Below, in pieces: positions 61,844 to 64,000 of a DNA stretch of 64,000 nucleotides. The stretch lies in IMG/VR virus record IMGVR_UViG_3300031669_005479, positions 62,001-126,000 of that record. The stretch is one strand, 5' to 3'. Source of the DNA: a virus. The notes under the pieces are model-generated. The model saw only the letters and a list, made by a program, of their open reading frames with translations, was not told where the DNA came from and did no database searches. How positions within the stretch are numbered: position 1 is the stretch's first letter; every line of letters starts with the position of its first letter. The position numbers were made by a program, and so were the translations under genes.

Positions 61844-62020
61844 ATGATAGTAGACCAAAAATTAAACAAACAATTTGTCGGAGTTTATCTTATCGATGGT
61901 GAGATAGATGGCACACAACTTGCAACGACAATAAAACCAAATTTGTTTAGAAGATTAATGACAAGTTGGTTTTTGGGTTGGAAATGGATTAGCATTAAAC
62001 AGTTAAAAACCAAGAAATAG
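61844..62020 (+). CDS. Hypothetical small protein, 58 aa
   Basis: A 58-residue frame from the ATG at 61844 to a TAG at 62018-62020: MIVDQKLNKQFVGVYLIDGE, then NLFRRLMTSWFLGWKWISIK and a basic end. It fills the space between two genes of the late unit and is followed by the next start after 2 bases, which supports it as real. The tryptophan-rich second half could be a membrane-surface helix. Family unknown. Confidence 0.7.
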   Translation: MIVDQKLNKQFVGVYLIDGEIDGTQLATTIKPNLFRRLMTSWFLGWKWISIKQLKTKK

Positions 62021-62022
62021 AA

Positions 62023-62430
62023 ATGGCAATTGATTTTACTAGTATTGATTCAATTATTGGTGGGTTTGATAAAGTATTGAGTCTATCGACTGTTGGTGGT
62101 CCACCACCTGTGCCCACACCATTAATACTAATTGGTGTTCCACAACGTGCTGGATTATCACCAACAAAAATCGCAACCAACATTATCGCCAGAAAAAGCG
62201 AAGCTGGGTTGCCAGTAGGTGTTTTACCTAATGGTAATACAAATCCTGATGAAATTATGGAACGAATTAGAATTGAAGAAATTGTTAAAGCACTTCAGGA
62301 AGATGCAATTATTAGCGTGGGCGTACCACCAGGTATAACACTTACGGCAGCAGGTATTTCACCATCTGGTCCAGTTTCAGTTTTTGGTTCAACGATAACA
62401 TTTATTAAGGGATATGGAGTAATACAATAA
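62023..62430 (+). CDS. Hypothetical late protein, 135 aa
   Basis: A 135-residue protein with a proline-rich stretch (VGGPPPVPTPLILIGVPQRA) and a GVPPGITLTAAGISPSGPVS end that reads like a small beta domain of a tail or baseplate protein. No motif is recognised. It lies 2 bases after the 58-residue gene and its stop overlaps the next start by 1 base, so it is part of the hub unit. Confidence 0.65.
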   Translation: MAIDFTSIDSIIGGFDKVLSLSTVGGPPPVPTPLILIGVPQRAGLSPTKIATNIIARKSEAGLPVGVLPNGNTNPDEIMERIRIEEIVKALQEDAIISVGVPPGITLTAAGISPSGPVSVFGSTITFIKGYGVIQ

Positions 62431-62636
62431 TGGAAAATTTGAGTGGATATACTTCAACGCAGTTACTTAAAATTGGAAATGATATTAAGAAACAATATGA
62501 TGAATTAAAAGTTGACATTGTTAACGAAACGTATTTGCTTCAGGAAGTTGAAAATAGATTAAATGAAAAACTTTCTAAGTTTGAACTGCTCGAAAAACAT
62601 TATACAACAGTTATTAATGAAATTAATAAAAGATAG
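62430..62636 (+). CDS. Small coiled-coil protein
   Basis: A 68-residue protein that is almost entirely a predicted coiled coil (QLLKIGNDIKKQYDELKVDI; LLQEVENRLNEKLSKFELLE). Size and position directly before the gp5-like gene suggest an assembly chaperone or a minor hub component; this is inference from neighbourhood only. Confidence 0.65.
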   Translation: MENLSGYTSTQLLKIGNDIKKQYDELKVDIVNETYLLQEVENRLNEKLSKFELLEKHYTTVINEINKR

Positions 62637-62638
62637 TT

Positions 62639-63541
62639 ATGTATAATAAACCATATCTACAAAGAAGTAGGCCAAATGAACAGGTACAATCTACGATTAA
62701 TGTAAATAGAACAATATATTATGGCAGGGTTGTTAGTATTGATGACAATACTGATGGTGGTGCTATTAAGGTATTTATACCAGATTTGGATAATTTTACA
62801 TCCGATTCTGATTTGCCTTGGTGTTATCCATTACTGCCAAAATTTTTTCATATATATCCTCAAATTAATGAAGTTGTGCGTATTTTACTTGAAGACAATA
62901 AATTTCCACAAAGAAGTAGGTATTGGTTAGGTAGTGTTATATCACAACCGCATAAAATTGGTTTTGATTCATGTAAAACTGCGTTATCTACAACTAATTA
63001 TGGTGCTGTTCAGCCAGATAGAGCACCCAGCACATATCCAGATGCACAAGGTGTATATCCACTAAAAACAGATGTGGCACTTGTTGGTAAAGTTAATACT
63101 GACATTATTTTGAGAGATAGTGAGGTTCATATTCGAGCAGGTAAGCATGAAAATGGTAGTGTTTTAAAATTAAATACCACAAATCCTGCAGATATTAGCA
63201 TGACATACGAAATAAAACCAAGCATTTCTGACACTAAAACAGTAACATACTATAGTAATACCGTTATTATGAGTGATAAAATTGCCATAATTTCCCATAC
63301 TGGTGATCCCCAATATAGGGCAGCAAGAGTAACTGCTGCAGATAGAACCGATATGTTTAATACTGGACATCCTATGGTGCGTGGCGATGTGCTTATTGAA
63401 GCACTAAATGTAATTAAGGACGCACTAATAAATCATATTCACGGATATTCGGCAATATCTGCAGAAAAAACAGAAGTAATTACAAAATTAGAAAAACTTG
63501 AGTTGGAATTAATGTTACAACCAAATATTGTAATTAATTAA
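62639..63541 (+). CDS. gp5-like baseplate hub / spike OB-fold protein
   Basis: A 300-residue protein with an N-terminal OB fold as in T4 gp5 and other spike proteins: YYGRVVSIDDNTDGGAIKVF, PDLDN, LPWCYPLLPKFFHIYPQINE, VVRILLEDNKF, RYWLGSVIS. The C-terminal part (GHPMVRGDVLIEALNVIKD, then HIHGYS) matches the end of such hub proteins. No lysozyme domain, catalytic glutamate or beta-helix repeat is visible, so this is a lysozyme-less hub, as in cyanophages. It closes the late hub unit. Confidence 0.82.
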   Translation: MYNKPYLQRSRPNEQVQSTINVNRTIYYGRVVSIDDNTDGGAIKVFIPDLDNFTSDSDLPWCYPLLPKFFHIYPQINEVVRILLEDNKFPQRSRYWLGSVISQPHKIGFDSCKTALSTTNYGAVQPDRAPSTYPDAQGVYPLKTDVALVGKVNTDIILRDSEVHIRAGKHENGSVLKLNTTNPADISMTYEIKPSISDTKTVTYYSNTVIMSDKIAIISHTGDPQYRAARVTAADRTDMFNTGHPMVRGDVLIEALNVIKDALINHIHGYSAISAEKTEVITKLEKLELELMLQPNIVIN

Positions 63542-63560
63542 TTTTTTTGTAGATTTGTCC

Positions 63561-64000
63561 ATGATTGATCTTCAAATACCGAATGAACTATATACATCAT
63601 TTAATGATGTTACGTATTATGATGAACCGCATAAGTATTACCTTAATGGAAATGAATTAATTTCAGTAACAACTATTATTCATAGGTATCAAGAAGAATT
63701 TGATGTAGAATTTTGGTCTTATAGTAAGGGAATTGAGTTTAATCTAAGCCCAGAAATTATTAAGAGGGCATGGAATTTCATAAATAAAAAGGGAACAATT
63801 AAGGGTTCTGCAATACATAATTATAGTGAAAACTTATTTCAAAATAAAATATTCGAATATCCAAAACAATTGATATTAAATGAATTTGGTTTTGATCCAA
63901 TATTACCTGAATTTAATATTACAAAAAAACACGTAGATAAATTTTATTCTGATGTTCATGGTAAGTTAATACCAATTAGAACTGAAATGATTATATATGA
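63561..64000 (+). CDS. Partial PD-(D/E)XK nuclease (RecB-like)
   Basis: A frame from the ATG at 63561 that stays open to the right edge (146 residues visible). YLNGNELISVTTIIHRYQEE is the N-terminal phrase of phage RecB/Cas4-like exonucleases. KKGTIKGSAIHNYSENLF carries the G-x-x-x-H-x-x-x-E pattern of motif I, and IPIRTEMIIYD gives the first acidic residue of the PD-(D/E)XK site. The rest is outside the window. No promoter motif is seen in the 20 bases before it. Confidence 0.8.
   Translation, partial: MIDLQIPNELYTSFNDVTYYDEPHKYYLNGNELISVTTIIHRYQEEFDVEFWSYSKGIEFNLSPEIIKRAWNFINKKGTIKGSAIHNYSENLFQNKIFEYPKQLILNEFGFDPILPEFNITKKHVDKFYSDVHGKLIPIRTEMIIY

Noticed and set aside
62639-63541. Tail lysozyme domain in the gp5-like protein
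   Set aside because: Only the OB fold and a hub-type C-terminus are visible; no lysozyme catalytic motif is present.
1-64000. Alternative genetic code with a reassigned stop, as in some large gut phages
   Set aside because: TAA, TAG (53156, 39459, 61844 genes) and TGA (40876 gene) all end full-length genes, and no family is split by in-frame stops.

Overview
The window is a contiguous piece of a large, AT-rich tailed-phage genome with a T4-type (myovirus) gene set. The replication and recombination genes include a family B DNA polymerase, a SNF2/UvsW-type helicase, a DnaB/gp41-type helicase, an RNase H/FEN-type 5' nuclease, a UvsX/RecA recombinase, a gp32-type ssDNA-binding protein and PhoH. 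The tail genes include gp26-like and gp5-like baseplate hub proteins, a tape measure protein and a large hub protein. A gp55-like late sigma factor is also encoded. Three features point to a Bacteroidota host: a BACON domain, promoters of the form TTG-N19/20-TAnnTTTG, and A-rich leaders with no obvious Shine-Dalgarno. All three stop codons are used normally.

Layout. Positions 1-7.5 kb (minus) hold the end of a virion-type gene, a NUDIX protein, the DNA polymerase and the SNF2 helicase. Positions 7.5-26.7 kb (minus) form a cluster of host-contact genes: a BppU-like protein, a small membrane protein, a DAFGRLR-type virion protein, many modular fibre/adhesin genes with shared cassettes, a YadA-like 17-residue repeat protein, a BACON protein, a membrane HEEIH metallopeptidase-like protein and a GT9-like glycosyltransferase. 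A tRNA with anticodon CAU lies at about 27.1 kb. Positions 27.3-34.6 kb (minus) hold the DnaB helicase (with an intein), the 5' nuclease, UvsX and gp32. Positions 34.7-40.9 kb hold a virion protein, an inserted plus-strand Vsr-like endonuclease gene, and three neighbouring genes whose products start with related leaders ending in (L/I)NE. Positions 40.9-46.3 kb (minus) are a glycosylation locus. Positions 46.3-54.1 kb (minus) hold baseplate and tail genes. From 54.2 kb the strand switches to plus: PhoH (with a second intein), two more glycosyltransferases, the gp55-like sigma factor, then baseplate hub genes. A RecB-like nuclease runs off the right edge.

Regulation. The 8-mer GTATTTAT occurs just upstream of most virion-gene units, of gp32 and of the tRNA, on whichever strand is transcribed. 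It forms a perfect palindrome between two divergent genes. It is the best candidate for this phage's late promoter, read by the gp55-like sigma factor. Host-type promoters are found instead in front of the SNF2 helicase, a hypothetical gene at 30.4 kb and a 400-base non-coding stretch. Hairpin terminators separate several units.

Points most worth following: the late-promoter motif; two related class-3-like inteins at the same P-loop site of two different ATPases; the set of (L/I)NE leaders, one on a metallopeptidase; an OmpA-like domain inside a tail hub protein; and a CAU tRNA with a long variable region. All family assignments were made by reading motifs and have not been searched against databases.
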